Shown: in pieces, positions 29,088 through 38,976 of the stretch
Position numbering within the stretch: position 1 is the stretch's first letter
How the letters are laid out: every line of letters starts with the position of its first letter
NCBI RefSeq assembly: GCF_018448925.1
Contig: NZ_RCWE01000013.1
Span: forward strand, 62,001-126,000
Length of the DNA: 64,000 nt
Origin: Photorhabdus akhurstii
Lineage (GTDB): Bacteria > Pseudomonadota > Gammaproteobacteria > Enterobacterales > Enterobacteriaceae
Direction of reading: 5' to 3'
Notes under the pieces: model-generated
Seen by the model: only the letters and a program-made list of their open reading frames with translations
The model's database searches: none
What the model was told of the DNA's origin: nothing
Made by a program: the position numbers and the translations under genes

Positions 29088-30878
29088 TTAATCATCGTTA
29101 ATACTTGCCAGTACATTTCCTGCCTGTTGATAACCGCCTTCTTCTGCATAGATAATGATTTTCCCAGGACGATGGGCGGTAAGTTGCGTTTCCATTTTCA
29201 TTGCCTCCATGACAGCAATGACATCACCTTGTTTAACTTCATCACCTTCCTGCACATACCAGCATTGTAAAACGCCGGATATTGGTGCTGAGACGGAATT
29301 AGGCGCTGTTATTATCTTTTCAGCTTTACTACCTTGGTTCTCAGTGATGGAATTTTGCCCAGAATCAAGCAATGAAAGCCCTTTTAATAATTCGGCAGGT
29401 AGTCCCAGTTCATGCCGATGGCCATTAATTTCAATAAAAGTACGTGTTACCTGTTCTGGATAATGGTTTTCCTGACGCGGAGATATTTTTATGTCATTGA
29501 TAAAGTCAGTTTCGATCCAACGTGTATGGACGTTAAATGTGTCATCGGAAATAAAATCAGGATGTTCCATTACTGCTTGATGAAAAGGCAATACTGATGC
29601 AACACCTTCAATCCTGAATTCCTGTAATGCACGTCGCGCACGGGCAATAGCTTGTTGGCGGGTTGTTCCGGTGACAATCAGCTTAGCCATCAGCGAATCA
29701 AAGGTGTCAGGGATGGTGGAACCTGCTGCAACACCAGAATCCAACCTTATGCCTGGGCCGGAAGGGGGAGAAAAGATCGTCACCGTTCCGGGCGTCGGCA
29801 AAAATCCTTTACCCGCATCCTCTGCGTTAATGCGGAATTCAAAAGAGTGGCCTAAAGGGAGCGGTGTTGAGGTCAATGATAAAGGTTTACCTTCGGCAAT
29901 TCGGAATTGTTCTACCACAATGTCGATCCCTGTGGTTTCTTCAGTGACCGGATGTTCGACCTGCAAGCGAGTATTGACTTCCAGAAAGGAGATCGTGCCG
30001 TCGACACTGAGGAGAAACTCCACGGTACCAGCTCCGATGTAACGGGCTGCGGTGCAAATATCCTGTGCTGCTTGATGAATACGCTGGCGCTGATGTTCGG
30101 TCAAAAATGGGGCCGGCGCTTCTTCTACCAATTTTTGGTTACGTCGTTGCAGTGAACAATCGCGTGTACCAAGTACCACCACATTGCCATGTTTATCAGC
30201 CAGAATTTGCGCTTCAATATGGCGAGGTTTGTCTAGAAATTGTTCAATGAAACATTCTCCACGCCCAAAGGCCGCTGTTGCTTCACGAACAGCCGAATTG
30301 TAGAGTTCGGTGACTTCATCAAGCCGCCACGCCACTTTCATGCCACGTCCACCACCGCCATATGCTGCTTTAATTGCAATTGGCAGGCCATATTGTTCCG
30401 CGAACGCCAGAGCTTCCTCCGCGTTTTTCACCGGTTCTTCTGTGCCTGAAACCTGTGGCGCGCCTACCTGTTGGGCAATTTTGCGTGCTTTAACTTTGTC
30501 ACCCAGAATATCAATGGTTTCTGGTTCAGGGCCAATCCAGATCAAGCCTGCATTAATAACGGCACGGGCAAATTCTGCCCGTTCAGCCAGAAATCCGTAT
30601 CCGGGATGTACCATGTCGGCACCTGAACGTTTCGCAATATCTAATAATAGGGGAATATTAAGGTAGGTATCAGCGGGGCTGTTTCCACCTAAACTATAAG
30701 CCTCATCAGCCAGTTGTACATGTTGTGCATTGATGTCCGAATCAGCGTAGACAGAGATAGATTGTAAACCATAATCCCGGCAGGCACGGATGATACGGAC
30801 GGCGATTTCACCGCGGTTAGCAATCAAAACTTTTTTCATGGGATGGTTTTTAATATTCATAGTCATTGCGGTACTCAT
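29088..30878 (-). CDS. Biotin carboxylase fused to biotin carboxyl carrier domain
   Basis: The 596-residue product carries an N-terminal biotin carboxylase ([31 protein letters not shown] for ATP binding, [11 protein letters not shown], and [14 protein letters not shown]). A linker follows, then a C-terminal lipoyl/biotinyl domain with the biotin-accepting EAMKMETQL (Lys near residue 565). No carboxyltransferase is encoded alongside. It lies downstream of pxpA and pxpBC, overlapping the latter by ATGA, so it is part of the operon and may serve a carboxylation linked to 5-oxoproline or another amide. The exact reaction is unknown. I chose MSTAMTM at 30878 as start because of the ATGA coupling. 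Confidence 0.88.
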   Translation of the reverse strand: MSTAMTMNIKNHPMKKVLIANRGEIAVRIIRACRDYGLQSISVYADSDINAQHVQLADEAYSLGGNSPADTYLNIPLLLDIAKRSGADMVHPGYGFLAERAEFARAVINAGLIWIGPEPETIDILGDKVKARKIAQQVGAPQVSGTEEPVKNAEEALAFAEQYGLPIAIKAAYGGGGRGMKVAWRLDEVTELYNSAVREATAAFGRGECFIEQFLDKPRHIEAQILADKHGNVVVLGTRDCSLQRRNQKLVEEAPAPFLTEHQRQRIHQAAQDICTAARYIGAGTVEFLLSVDGTISFLEVNTRLQVEHPVTEETTGIDIVVEQFRIAEGKPLSLTSTPLPLGHSFEFRINAEDAGKGFLPTPGTVTIFSPPSGPGIRLDSGVAAGSTIPDTFDSLMAKLIVTGTTRQQAIARARRALQEFRIEGVASVLPFHQAVMEHPDFISDDTFNVHTRWIETDFINDIKISPRQENHYPEQVTRTFIEINGHRHELGLPAELLKGLSLLDSGQNSITENQGSKAEKIITAPNSVSAPISGVLQCWYVQEGDEVKQGDVIAVMEAMKMETQLTAHRPGKIIIYAEEGGYQQAGNVLASINDD

Positions 30879-32482
30879 GAGCGGCAATCGCTCTCTTTTA
30901 TTTCGTGAAATTCAGTGATTGGGTTGAAACGGATACGGGCATTGACAGGAATTTGTCCCGCAAGATCGAGATGATAGCTGGCAACGGAACCAATGACTGG
31001 GTAGCCGCCGGTCAAAGGGTGATCTGCTAAAAACAGAACCGGTTGGCCACTGGCAGGAACCTGAATTGCGCCGGTGGTCGTTCCCTCACTCGGTAACTCT
31101 TTATGGTTAAGGCGCGATAATGGTGTGTCGCCATACAGACGAATACCGACTCGGTTAGATTGTGGTGTAACCTGCCAAAGTTGGCTTTTTAGCAGGGATA
31201 GCGCTTCTGCGGTGAACCAGTCAGTGCGCGGTCCTAGAATAATGTCCAGTGTAACGATATCGTCAGTGGCGGGCATATTGAAAGCCGGGCTTTCATCCAT
31301 TGATACAGCGGAACCCTGTGTGAGAGTCAGAATATCCAAAGTATCGCCTATAGCGATTGGACTGGGGCCAATGTGTGCCAGTGTATCGTAAGAGAGGCTG
31401 GAGAGAATAGGTTGTTTGGCAAAGCCGCCACGCACCGCTAAATAAGAACGCACTCCCGCTTTGGGCGTTCCTAGCGTCACTTTATCACCGTCACTCAGAT
31501 CAACAGGCTGATAGCCATCAACCTGAAACTTTCGGCCAGATGCTGTTTGAACAGTGATTGGGCAGTCAGCGCCTGTGACAGCAATAATGACATTGCCATG
31601 AGAGATAAAGCTTAATCCTCCTTGCACAATTTCCAGACATGCATTGTCCGAAGGATTACCGACGATTCGGTTGGCGCTTTTCAGCGCTGTTTTATCCAGC
31701 GCACCGGCGGCAGAAATCCCTAAACTAGCCTGTTCTGAACGCCCTAAATCCTGAAAAAGTGTTTGTATTCCAGTGGTTAGGATTTTCAGTGAGGCGTGTT
31801 TATCAACCTGCGAAGATAAAATGTCCTCTATAGGCGTAATAGGGGGGACGGGGTTAGTGATTGTTGTCCCTTTGCCTTGATCTCTGAAACGTACCCGGAA
31901 ACCGGGTTGCAACAGGGAAGAGGGAGAACGTGAGAGATCCCACATGCGCTCTGGCGTGGTACCGATGATTTGCCATCCTCCCGGACTGGCTTGAGGGTAT
32001 ATCCCACTGAATTCTCCAGCCAGACCAACTGATCCCGCGGGGATGCTGGCTCTTGGCGTCATTCGGCGAGGGACATGTAAACAGTCTGAATTTGCGACTA
32101 AATAGGCAAATCCGGGAGCAAATCCGGTAAAAGCAACGGTGTATTCACTTTCTGTATGTCGCTTGATAACTTCCTGTGTGGTGATGCCGAGAATTTCTGC
32201 CACTTCGACCAGATCATCACCATTGTAATACACCGGAATTTCAACGAGTTTCCCTGTTGTCCTATTCAGTGTATTCAGATTGCGACCATTGATTTCTTTG
32301 GCAAGTTTGACTGTGGAAATAGCATTGGAACGAAATCGAATCAACAGTGTTCTGGCCGCTGGAATAATTTCTTCTACGCCTGCAATAGGGCGGGCGTTAA
32401 GTGAATCAAATAGCGCCAGCGTTTCATTCAGATCATGAAGCTCGACAATAATGGTATCTAAATTAACAGGTAAAAAACGCAC
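30875..32482 (-). CDS. Fused 5-oxoprolinase subunits PxpB-PxpC (KipI-KipA)
   Basis: The 535-residue protein joins two subunits. Residues 1 to about 215 are KipI/PxpB-like ([45 protein letters not shown]). Residues 225 to the end are KipA/PxpC-like ([55 protein letters not shown]). With PxpA they form ATP-dependent 5-oxoprolinase, which opens 5-oxoproline to glutamate. In E. coli the two are separate genes; the fusion is found in other genomes. It starts at a GTG preceded by AGGAG. Confidence 0.9.
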   Translation of the reverse strand: MRFLPVNLDTIIVELHDLNETLALFDSLNARPIAGVEEIIPAARTLLIRFRSNAISTVKLAKEINGRNLNTLNRTTGKLVEIPVYYNGDDLVEVAEILGITTQEVIKRHTESEYTVAFTGFAPGFAYLVANSDCLHVPRRMTPRASIPAGSVGLAGEFSGIYPQASPGGWQIIGTTPERMWDLSRSPSSLLQPGFRVRFRDQGKGTTITNPVPPITPIEDILSSQVDKHASLKILTTGIQTLFQDLGRSEQASLGISAAGALDKTALKSANRIVGNPSDNACLEIVQGGLSFISHGNVIIAVTGADCPITVQTASGRKFQVDGYQPVDLSDGDKVTLGTPKAGVRSYLAVRGGFAKQPILSSLSYDTLAHIGPSPIAIGDTLDILTLTQGSAVSMDESPAFNMPATDDIVTLDIILGPRTDWFTAEALSLLKSQLWQVTPQSNRVGIRLYGDTPLSRLNHKELPSEGTTTGAIQVPASGQPVLFLADHPLTGGYPVIGSVASYHLDLAGQIPVNARIRFNPITEFHEIKESDCRS

Positions 32483-32499
32483 TAGGCACTCCTGGGCAT

Positions 32500-33258
32500 T
32501 TAAATAAAGGAGCGTACGGTGATCCCGGCTTGTTGCAGGGTGAGTTTCACCTGACGTGCCATTTCTACCGCGTCTGGACTGTCACCATGAACACAGATGG
32601 AGTCCGCTTGAATACGGGTAAAACTGCCATCAATGGCTTCAACTCCCCCTTCGGTCACTAATTGCAACATACGTCGGGCAACGATATTAGCGTCATGAAG
32701 CACAGACCCTTTTTCTCGGCGGGAAACTAGCGTGCCTTGTGGAGTATAAGCTCTGTCAGCAAAGGCTTCCGCGACGGTACGCAAACCGTTTTCCCTCGCT
32801 AAATCCAATATTTTTGAGCCGGCTAATCCAACCAGCGCTAAATTGTTATCTACTTCACGAATCGCCGTAATAACAGCAAGGGCTTGGTATTCATCATGGG
32901 CAATGGTGTTATACAGTGCGCCGTGCGGTTTAACATAACTTACGGTGGTTCCTGCCGCTGCCGCCAGACCTTTCAACGCGCCAATCTGGTAAATAACATC
33001 CGCGATCAGTTCATCACTAGAGATGTCCATATTACGGCGACCAAATCCGACCAGATCGGGATAAGATACATGAGCGCCGATCACTACCTGATTTTTGTGG
33101 GCAGATTTTAAGGTTTGAAGTATCCCGGCAGGATCACCAGCATGAAATCCACACGCTACATTGGCGCTGGTGACAATACTCAGCATGGCGTTATCGTCGC
33201 CCATTTTCCATTGACCAAAGCTTTCGCCAAGATCGCTGTTTAAATCAATAAATTTCAT
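32500..33258 (-). CDS. pxpA: 5-oxoprolinase subunit A (LamB/YcsF family)
   Basis: The 252-residue protein has the LamB/YcsF signature [14 protein letters not shown] at the N-terminus, [12 protein letters not shown] near residue 38-49, and [10 protein letters not shown] near 95. It forms 5-oxoprolinase with the PxpB-PxpC fusion immediately downstream (17-base gap). The longer open frame (to 33285) adds nine non-conserved residues; ATG 33258 is preceded by TTGAGG and is preferred. That RBS lies inside the relic of a pcp gene. Confidence 0.93.
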   Translation of the reverse strand: MKFIDLNSDLGESFGQWKMGDDNAMLSIVTSANVACGFHAGDPAGILQTLKSAHKNQVVIGAHVSYPDLVGFGRRNMDISSDELIADVIYQIGALKGLAAAAGTTVSYVKPHGALYNTIAHDEYQALAVITAIREVDNNLALVGLAGSKILDLARENGLRTVAEAFADRAYTPQGTLVSRREKGSVLHDANIVARRMLQLVTEGGVEAIDGSFTRIQADSICVHGDSPDAVEMARQVKLTLQQAGITVRSFI

Positions 33259-33268
33259 CGTGATAACC

Positions 33269-33310
33269 TCAATAAGAAGGTTCAAAAGCGGTAATTAGAA
33301 CGGTTTTCAT
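33269..33310 (-). pseudogene. pcp: Relic of pyrrolidone-carboxylate peptidase gene (first 11 codons)
   Basis: An ATG at 33310 with a GGAGAG RBS opens [11 protein letters not shown], the conserved N-terminus of Pcp, which cuts N-terminal pyroglutamate from peptides. Family members continue with FGG; here it reads SY and stops at 33269. The rest of the about 215-codon gene is gone. In other genomes pcp neighbours the DUF969/DUF979 genes and 5-oxoprolinase, so a deletion probably removed it and fused its start to pxpA. It could also act now as a leader peptide that couples translation to pxpA. Confidence 0.6.
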
Positions 33311-33321
33311 GGGATCTCTCC

Positions 33322-34338
33322 TTACAAAAACATCAAAAAATAGAGCAGAAAAACATTGGCAATCAGTAGAGCTATTCCAGTGGGGATTTGTGCTTTAATG
33401 ACCGCATTGCGATTTGGTAATTCCAGTAGTGCGGCAGGAACGATATTGAAGTTTGCAGCCATTGGGGTCATCAGTGTACCGCAATAGCCTGAGAACATGC
33501 CGATGGCGGCCATGACCGCCGGATTACCGCCATGTTGCAGTACCAGAATGGGAATGCCGATCCCGGCGGTGACAATCGGGAACGCGGCGAAGGCGTTGCC
33601 CATTATCATCGTCAATAGCGCCATGCCGAGTATGTATGTCGCCACCGCGATAAATCGGTTATCCACTGCTAAATAGTGTTCTGTCAGGTGAGAAATTGCG
33701 GTACCGACACCTGCGACGGTGAATAATAGTCCTAGCGTAGCCAATATCTGTGGCAGGATAAACGCCCAACCGATGGAATCCAGTAAGCGACGCGCCTCTT
33801 GGGTTGATTGAGTTACATTTTCACGCGTCATTTTCAGTGCAACGCCATATCCAACTAAGCAGCCCATTGTCATGGAAAACAGCGTCACCAGCGTGGCATG
33901 ATTGCCGGTACCGAACAGTACCAGTTGTAACCCAGGGACGTGGTTAAACAGTAATACGCCGATCACTGTGACGATAGGGATTGCCAGTGCGGGAAGAAAT
34001 AGACGATTCCCCAAGCGGGAGGCACTTTTCTGCCGTTGCTGAGGTGTGCGTTGATGGTAGCTACCCAATCGCACACCGCCAAAACCCGCCGTCAGTGCCA
34101 TCAATACAACGATCAGCCCGACACCGATATGTAGCATCTTTTGGGCCTCGGCTTCGTTATCTGCCCATAGTGCTATTAAGCGGTAAGTCCAGTCGCCTAC
34201 CAAAAATACGATGCCATATAACGCCCAGAACAGGCTGGTGGTCAGGCGGCGAGGGTTGGTGTGATCACGCCAGGACATTATTGCTACGGCCAACAGGATC
34301 ACGCCTGCCAGCCAATAAAGATATTGTTGCTGAAACAT
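33322..34338 (-). CDS. DUF979 family membrane protein
   Basis: This 338-residue integral membrane protein has about nine to ten hydrophobic segments and the DUF979 features TLFWALYGIVFLVGDW-like motif near residue 36, GNAFAAFPIVTAGIGIPIL near 248, and GYCGTLMTPMAANFNIVPAA near 284. It is always paired with DUF969; together they are thought to form a transporter, here probably for 5-oxoproline or pyroglutamyl peptides given the operon. The start overlaps the upstream stop by one base (TAATG). Confidence 0.85.
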   Translation of the reverse strand: MFQQQYLYWLAGVILLAVAIMSWRDHTNPRRLTTSLFWALYGIVFLVGDWTYRLIALWADNEAEAQKMLHIGVGLIVVLMALTAGFGGVRLGSYHQRTPQQRQKSASRLGNRLFLPALAIPIVTVIGVLLFNHVPGLQLVLFGTGNHATLVTLFSMTMGCLVGYGVALKMTRENVTQSTQEARRLLDSIGWAFILPQILATLGLLFTVAGVGTAISHLTEHYLAVDNRFIAVATYILGMALLTMIMGNAFAAFPIVTAGIGIPILVLQHGGNPAVMAAIGMFSGYCGTLMTPMAANFNIVPAALLELPNRNAVIKAQIPTGIALLIANVFLLYFLMFL

Positions 34339-35066
34339 TACTCCACCTTACTTCGATTTTTGTCCATGCTATTCAGTGCTGCCAGTCTGGTAGCGATCTG
34401 GCGGTCAAGACGGGACAAGCGGAACGCGTGGATCAGGAAGGCGCAGATGGCGGTAGGGATTCCCCACATAGCGATATGTAGCGGTTCTGTTTGGATGCCC
34501 CCAGACTCCAGCATAAAGTTATGCATAAAGATGATTGCACCAAAGGCGACGAAGATATCCTCACCGAAGAACAGTCCAACATTGTCGGTTGCTGCTGACA
34601 TGGCCCTCAAACGGTAGCGTACATCGTCAGGCAGGTCATGATGACGGTTTTCCGTAGCCCCTTCTACCATTGGCGCCAGCAAGGGACGCACCATTTGTGG
34701 GTGTCCTCCTAAGCTGGTCAGCCCTAGCGCAGCGGTTACTTCACGAATGAACAGATAGATGATCAGCAACCGTCCGGCGGTTGCTGTTTTAATATTGCTA
34801 ATCCAGGTTTGAGCTTGTTCTTTTAAACCGTGCCGTTCTAAAAGGCCGATAGTTGCCAGCGGCAACAGCAAAATTAGTGGCAAATTTCGAGTATTAAGGA
34901 AGCCGGAACCTAGCTTTTCCAGAATCGTTGTGATCGGCATATGTGCTGCCAACCCGGTGATGATCCCTGCGACAATCACCACCAATACTGGGTTAAACCT
35001 AAGTAAAAAACCCACGACAATGACCGCGATGCCAATCAACGGCCATAGATTCACAATCTGTTGCAT
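34338..35066 (-). CDS. DUF969 family membrane protein
   Basis: The 242-residue protein starts QQIVNLWPLIGIAVIVVGF with several membrane segments and carries LPLILLLPLATIGLLERHGL near 60-80, AALGLTSLGGHPQMVRPL near 112-129, and FFGEDIFVAFGA near 165. It is the partner of the DUF979 protein. As the first gene of the operon, it lies opposite the GntR regulator with about 435 bases between them. Confidence 0.85.
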   Translation of the reverse strand: MQQIVNLWPLIGIAVIVVGFLLRFNPVLVVIVAGIITGLAAHMPITTILEKLGSGFLNTRNLPLILLLPLATIGLLERHGLKEQAQTWISNIKTATAGRLLIIYLFIREVTAALGLTSLGGHPQMVRPLLAPMVEGATENRHHDLPDDVRYRLRAMSAATDNVGLFFGEDIFVAFGAIIFMHNFMLESGGIQTEPLHIAMWGIPTAICAFLIHAFRLSRLDRQIATRLAALNSMDKNRSKVE

Positions 35067-35502
35067 GTTGTGTCACCTCGGTGGAAAAAGATCGCGGTTG
35101 CTTGCTGTGTCGTCATAGGTTGAATTCCTGTGCGGTAGATAAATTGATATCCAAGCAATATGCGTACCATCGTTGGATAATTTGCACTTATTGTTAAATA
35201 ATTGTTTTTGTATTGTTGAACAATAAATAGAATGAGGCGAAAGAATAGGCAAATAAAATTATTTTTTAATTATAAAAATGGAATGTAGATCACTTTTTAC
35301 CCTAGTGATGCTCTATGATGGTGCGTTTAATGCACTATTGTGAGGCAATAATCATTCTGGCGTAGAAAACAGTCTGTGGGGAGGAATCTCTATGCTTGCT
35401 GGCAGTAGGTGAATGTGTGAAGATGCCTGCCATTCTTATCTTTGCAACCGGGAACTTGTGGTCAGGTTTGCTACATTTGGTCCGCTCTTTCAATTAATTA
35501 TT
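35067..35502. promoter_or_regulatory. Divergent control region of the 5-oxoproline operon and GntR gene
   Basis: This spacer must contain both promoters. It includes the palindrome ATTGTT-G-AACAAT at 35212-35224, with a nearby half-site ATTGTTAAATAATTG at 35190-35204. FCD-type GntR regulators bind short palindromes of this size. No recognised ORF lies here. Confidence 0.45.
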
Positions 35503-36165
35503 ATGAAAAAAGATAATTCCTCTCCTAAGACGTTAAGTGAAAAAGTTACAGATACTATCCGGCAAAAACTGATTATTGGAGAGTTATCACCCGGTCAACG
35601 ACTATCAGAAGCGGCTTTGAGCGAACAACTTGAAATATCGCGTAATACATTACGTGAGGTTTTTCGTGTGCTGACTCAGGAAGGGTTACTGCGATATGAA
35701 CCTAACCGTGGTGTTTTCGTTGCCACACCGAGTATCGCTTCTATTATCGATATTTATCGCGTTCGGCGGCTTATTGAATGTCAGGCATTGGCGCAATCTT
35801 ATCCTATGCATCCTGCGGTTGAACATATGCGTGGTGCAATCGAAATGGCTAAACGGTATCGTGATACTCAGGACTGGATCGGTGTTGGAACCGCAAATAT
35901 GGCATTTCATTCAGCTATTGTTGAACTGACTGACAGTGAACGGTTGATAACATTCTATGGGCATATTTCTGCGGAATTGCGTCTGGCTTTTGGTTATCTG
36001 AACGATCCCGAACTTTTTTATGTTCCCTATATTGATCAGAATGCCCATATTTTGGCGTTACTTGAGAAAGGTGAACCAGAAAGTGCGGCCTCCGAGTTAA
36101 AAAGCTATCTGGAGCAGTCAGAACGTACTGTATTAGCGGCTTATACGCGCAAAAATCGTGCTTAA
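35503..36165 (+). CDS. GntR/FCD family transcriptional regulator
   Basis: The 220-residue protein has an N-terminal winged helix (TLSEKVTDTIRQKLIIGELS, PGQRLSEAALSEQLEISRNT, LREVFRVLTQEGLL) and a C-terminal FCD ligand-binding domain with DIYRVRRLIECQALA and metal-binding type residues AFHSAIVEL. It most likely controls the divergent 5-oxoproline operon. The open frame begins at 35413, but the 30 residues before MKKDNSS are not family-like, so 35503 is preferred. Confidence 0.88.
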   Translation: MKKDNSSPKTLSEKVTDTIRQKLIIGELSPGQRLSEAALSEQLEISRNTLREVFRVLTQEGLLRYEPNRGVFVATPSIASIIDIYRVRRLIECQALAQSYPMHPAVEHMRGAIEMAKRYRDTQDWIGVGTANMAFHSAIVELTDSERLITFYGHISAELRLAFGYLNDPELFYVPYIDQNAHILALLEKGEPESAASELKSYLEQSERTVLAAYTRKNRA

Positions 36166-36458
36166 TAAATAAAAATTAAGATAATATCTGTGACTAAAAT
36201 TTATTGATAAATTAATATATCTAAAGTTTTTTCATGTTTTTGGTTTGTAACGTTATGTTTGTTTGGTACTTTTCCAGACAAAGGCGGTAGTGTCTATAGG
36301 GATCAAGGAAGTGAATGATAAGAGAAGCTATATATGCCTTTTGTGCCATGATGTTGAACTTTTTAATCCTCCCAATGACAGATCACTTGGTTATTAAAAC
36401 ATAATTCATCGTGTTTTTGCTGTAAGTCATATTAGTAACACGAGTTACAGGAAAACGT
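36166..36458. other. Spacer before the first C-box regulator
   Basis: About 290 bases without a recognised gene. Confidence 0.4.
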
Positions 36459-36504
36459 GACTTATAGTCCGTGGTTTGATAAGTAACATCGTTCGATACT
36501 TATC
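36459..36504 (+). promoter_or_regulatory. C-box operator and leaderless promoter of XRE regulator 1
   Basis: GACTTATAGTC at 36459-36469 followed by CGTGG is the canonical C-box of R-M controller proteins (as in C.Esp1396I). An inverted repeat GATAAGTA...TACTTATC (36478-36485 and 36497-36504) follows and covers the presumed -10 box. The ATG starts two bases later without any Shine-Dalgarno sequence, as in leaderless C genes. Confidence 0.7.
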
Positions 36505-36506
36505 GA

Positions 36507-36743
36507 ATGAAAAAACCTGACACGATAAAATCCATTTTTGGACAAAGAGTTAGATATATCAGAATGGCATCTGGTATGTCTCAGGAAGCTTTTGCCGATA
36601 AATGTGGGCTTGATCGCACTTATATCAGTGGCATCGAACGTGGCGTCAGGAATCCCACGCTTGAAGTTATCAATGTTATAGCAAGTGGTTTACAGATCGA
36701 ATTGAAAGATCTGTTTGATTTTGACGCGGAGAAAAAGGGTTAG
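36507..36743 (+). CDS. C-protein-like XRE regulator 1
   Basis: This 78-residue helix-turn-helix protein contains FGQRVRYIRMASGMSQEAFA, DKCGLDRTYISGIERGVRNP and a dimer helix IELKDLFDF, the build of restriction-modification controller proteins. Such proteins bind C-boxes upstream of their own gene, first activating and then repressing. The operator directly upstream is of that type. No restriction or methylase gene follows, so it is an orphan controller. It is about 75% identical to the gene at 39547. Confidence 0.88.
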   Translation: MKKPDTIKSIFGQRVRYIRMASGMSQEAFADKCGLDRTYISGIERGVRNPTLEVINVIASGLQIELKDLFDFDAEKKG

Positions 36744-36780
36744 ACAGCTCTTCTCTGTGCCTGCTTCTTAGACTCAAAAT

Positions 36781-36808
36781 GGATAACCTGCACTTTGGCA
36801 GGTTATCC
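36781..36808 (+). terminator. Strong hairpin after XRE regulator 1
   Basis: GGATAACCTGC and GCAGGTTATCC form a perfect 11-bp stem with a six-base loop, 37 bases after the stop. It may serve both this gene and the convergent HD-domain gene. Confidence 0.75.
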
Positions 36809-36830
36809 TTCGGCTGCCACAGTAGGACAC

Positions 36831-37472
36831 TCAGCCTTTCCAGCGGGAATTGCGGATCACGTTGCAATAATTGAGGGGAACAAGTCCGGGCTTTTTATCC
36901 TGTATGATATCCACATTGAAGCTACCAAATATTGTCTGGGACCTATCCTTGATGCCGTCATAAAAAGCTTGAATGATATCTTCCTTGAAGCCATCAGTGC
37001 GTGGATGTTGCTGTACAACAGCAGTGCGCTCACTGTCGCTGAACGCTTCGTAATTGATGCCCAACACGTCCATTTCTACGCCAGCGGTGACAAGCGCAAT
37101 TTCGGGCGCCATAAACTCTGGAATGCCCGGCGTGGTATGCAAGGCAATCGCCGTCCAGACTTTATCAATATCAGCCTGAGCGATGCCGTATCCTTGCAGA
37201 AAATGTTTCGCCGCATTCGCGCCGTCAACCTCGAATCGTTTGTCACAACTGCAATGCTCATGTGTCAGGCCAATGTCATGGAACATACATCCGACATAGA
37301 GCAATTCATGGTCCACACTAAGCCCAAGACGCTGGCCGGCGAGCGCCCCCCAATAGTAAACCCGACTCGAATGATGAAAAAGCAGATCAGATTCCGTATC
37401 GCGGATGAACGTGGTTGCGTCACGGGTTATTTGGGTATCAGGAATACTCACTCCGTTAACTGAAAAACTCAT
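36831..37472 (-). CDS. HD-domain hydrolase
   Basis: The 213-residue protein has the HD-superfamily pattern: LLFHHSSRVYYWG near residue 30, YVGCMFHDIGLTHEH near 59 (metal-binding His-Asp), and AIALHTTPGIPEF near 108. It resembles the cyanamide-hydratase-like HD branch, but the substrate is unknown. It is divergent to a GlxA-type regulator, 115 bases apart, which probably controls it. A long opposite-strand frame overlaps it and is a shadow. Confidence 0.8.
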   Translation of the reverse strand: MSFSVNGVSIPDTQITRDATTFIRDTESDLLFHHSSRVYYWGALAGQRLGLSVDHELLYVGCMFHDIGLTHEHCSCDKRFEVDGANAAKHFLQGYGIAQADIDKVWTAIALHTTPGIPEFMAPEIALVTAGVEMDVLGINYEAFSDSERTAVVQQHPRTDGFKEDIIQAFYDGIKDRSQTIFGSFNVDIIQDKKPGLVPLNYCNVIRNSRWKG

Positions 37473-37587
37473 AATGCTGTCTCCGGTTGATTAAGTGAAG
37501 GTAAGCATAAAACACATGACACCTGTCCTGAATTAACTTATAACGATGATTCAGGACACTAAGATTAAATAAGACTTCTGTAAGGCA

Positions 37588-38577
37588 ATGATTCACAACA
37601 TCACCATATTGGCCGTACCTGACGTTCAGTTGCTCGATGTTTCAGGCCCCTTGGACGTGTTCGCTGAGGCGAACCGCATATTGCACCGGCAGGTCTATTC
37701 CCTGAGCGTGATGTCGACCGATTCAGACATCATCACTTCCTCGTCAGGCGTTAAGCTGGTGGCTGATGTGATTTTGAGCCATACAACCAGCCACTCGACA
37801 GACACGTTTCTTGTGGCTGGCGCGCCGAATGCGCATAACCATACCCTTTCAGAACAGGAGCGTGCTGCAATCATCGAAATGTGCCATCGTAGTCAGCGTT
37901 ACGGCTCCGTCTGTACTGGCGCCCTGTTGCTGGCGCAGACCGGACTGTTGAAGCAGCGTCGGGTGACAACCCACTGGGAATGTGCCGAACTGCTCGCGAT
38001 GCGTTTTCCCGAAATCATGGTTGAACCGGACATGCTCTATGTGGCTGATGGTTCCCTGAGAACGGCTGCGGGGGTGACATCCGGGCTGGATCTGGCGCTC
38101 CGGCTGGTTGAAGAGGATCTGGGCCGCGAGCTTGCGATGGAGGTGGCAGCAAGTCTCGTCATGTTTTTCAGGCGACCGGTCTGTCAGGGGCACTTTATCC
38201 GCAGGAGTCAGTTGTCCCTATCCGGGAGAGCCGCTTTTCAGGATTTGCAACGCTGGGCGCAGGCAAACCTACAGGACATAAGTGGCTTGCAGGACATGGC
38301 TACACATATGAACCTGAGCATCAGGCATTTGGGACGCCTGTTCCGCCAGGAGCTCAACATGAAAGCAGGAGTATGGCTGGAGAATGCACGTATTGAGAAA
38401 GCGCGGACGTTACTTGAGGAAGGCAGGCTCCCGCTCAAGGCAATACCGGGAGCTTGTGGATACAGAAGCAGCGATGTGATGCGCAGGGCCTTTGTTAAAA
38501 ATACGGGCATGACCCCTTCTGTTTACAGAAAAATATTCATACAGACGCAGCAGATTGGCACAAATGGAAAAAACTGA
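37588..38577 (+). CDS. GlxA-type AraC family regulator (DJ-1/PfpI plus AraC HTH)
   Basis: The 329-residue protein has an N-terminal DJ-1/PfpI-like domain ([34 protein letters not shown] with the nucleophile-position Cys, and [10 protein letters not shown]). The C-terminal AraC helix-turn-helix pair contains [18 protein letters not shown] and [20 protein letters not shown]. The family senses small metabolites and regulates divergent genes. Its 3' end runs over the place where ccdB is truncated, so an insertion of this regulator segment may have cut the toxin gene. Confidence 0.9.
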   Translation: MIHNITILAVPDVQLLDVSGPLDVFAEANRILHRQVYSLSVMSTDSDIITSSSGVKLVADVILSHTTSHSTDTFLVAGAPNAHNHTLSEQERAAIIEMCHRSQRYGSVCTGALLLAQTGLLKQRRVTTHWECAELLAMRFPEIMVEPDMLYVADGSLRTAAGVTSGLDLALRLVEEDLGRELAMEVAASLVMFFRRPVCQGHFIRRSQLSLSGRAAFQDLQRWAQANLQDISGLQDMATHMNLSIRHLGRLFRQELNMKAGVWLENARIEKARTLLEEGRLPLKAIPGACGYRSSDVMRRAFVKNTGMTPSVYRKIFIQTQQIGTNGKN

Positions 38578-38747
38578 AAACCAGATATGGGAAATAGATG
38601 ACGATTCACCTTGTTTGAAAAATGATCCGCTTCAACCAAAGGAATAACCATACGCCTTCCTGGTGCTTCAATGATGTCGCGTTGTACATCAACAAATATA
38701 CTGTATTTGCTTTTGCTTCGTTTGTATTGATAAACAACAAATTGCAT
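38523..38747 (-). pseudogene. ccdB: CcdB toxin, C-terminally truncated
   Basis: The frame starts [20 protein letters not shown] and includes [17 protein letters not shown] and [11 protein letters not shown], the first half of CcdB (about 101 residues normally). After about residue 53 (38589) the sequence has no CcdB similarity and runs antisense to the end of the AraC regulator. The C-terminal residues of CcdB that poison GyrA are missing, so the toxin should be inactive. The start follows the ccdA stop directly. Confidence 0.8.
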
Positions 38748-38966
38748 TTACCAGTTCCTGTTTTCATCAGCAAATGAGCCATATTGTTCAATAAATTGAG
38801 CAACTTCCTCCATTCCTTTGCGATTATCTTCTTTCCAACTTTCAGCTTTGATTCGTTGAGCTTCTCTGGTAATGATTTCATTAATAAAACCTGAAATATT
38901 TACACCGGCTGAACTCAGGATCAGGTAATTTTCTTTATCAACTGTTATGTTAATTCTATGCTTCAT
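38748..38966 (-). CDS. ccdA: CcdA-family antitoxin
   Basis: The 72-residue protein matches CcdA: MKHRINITVDKENY (ribbon-helix-helix DNA-binding part), GVNISGFINEIITREAQRIK, ESWKEDNRKGMEEVAQFIE, and the toxin-binding tail GSFADENRNW. It is intact while its toxin is not, so it survives as an orphan antitoxin that could still neutralise related CcdB proteins or repress transcription. ATG 38966 is preceded by TTTTGAGG; the longer frame to 38984 has no support. Confidence 0.9.
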   Translation of the reverse strand: MKHRINITVDKENYLILSSAGVNISGFINEIITREAQRIKAESWKEDNRKGMEEVAQFIEQYGSFADENRNW

Positions 38967-38976
38967 GGCAAACCTC

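Noticed and set aside
29652-30666. Several + strand frames (60-123 codons) opposite the biotin carboxylase gene
   Set aside because: They are antisense to a well-conserved coding sequence and lack any recognisable motif.
36795-37463. A 222-codon open frame on the + strand opposite the HD-domain gene
   Set aside because: It is fully antisense to a gene with clear HD motifs and has no recognisable domain; it is a shadow frame.
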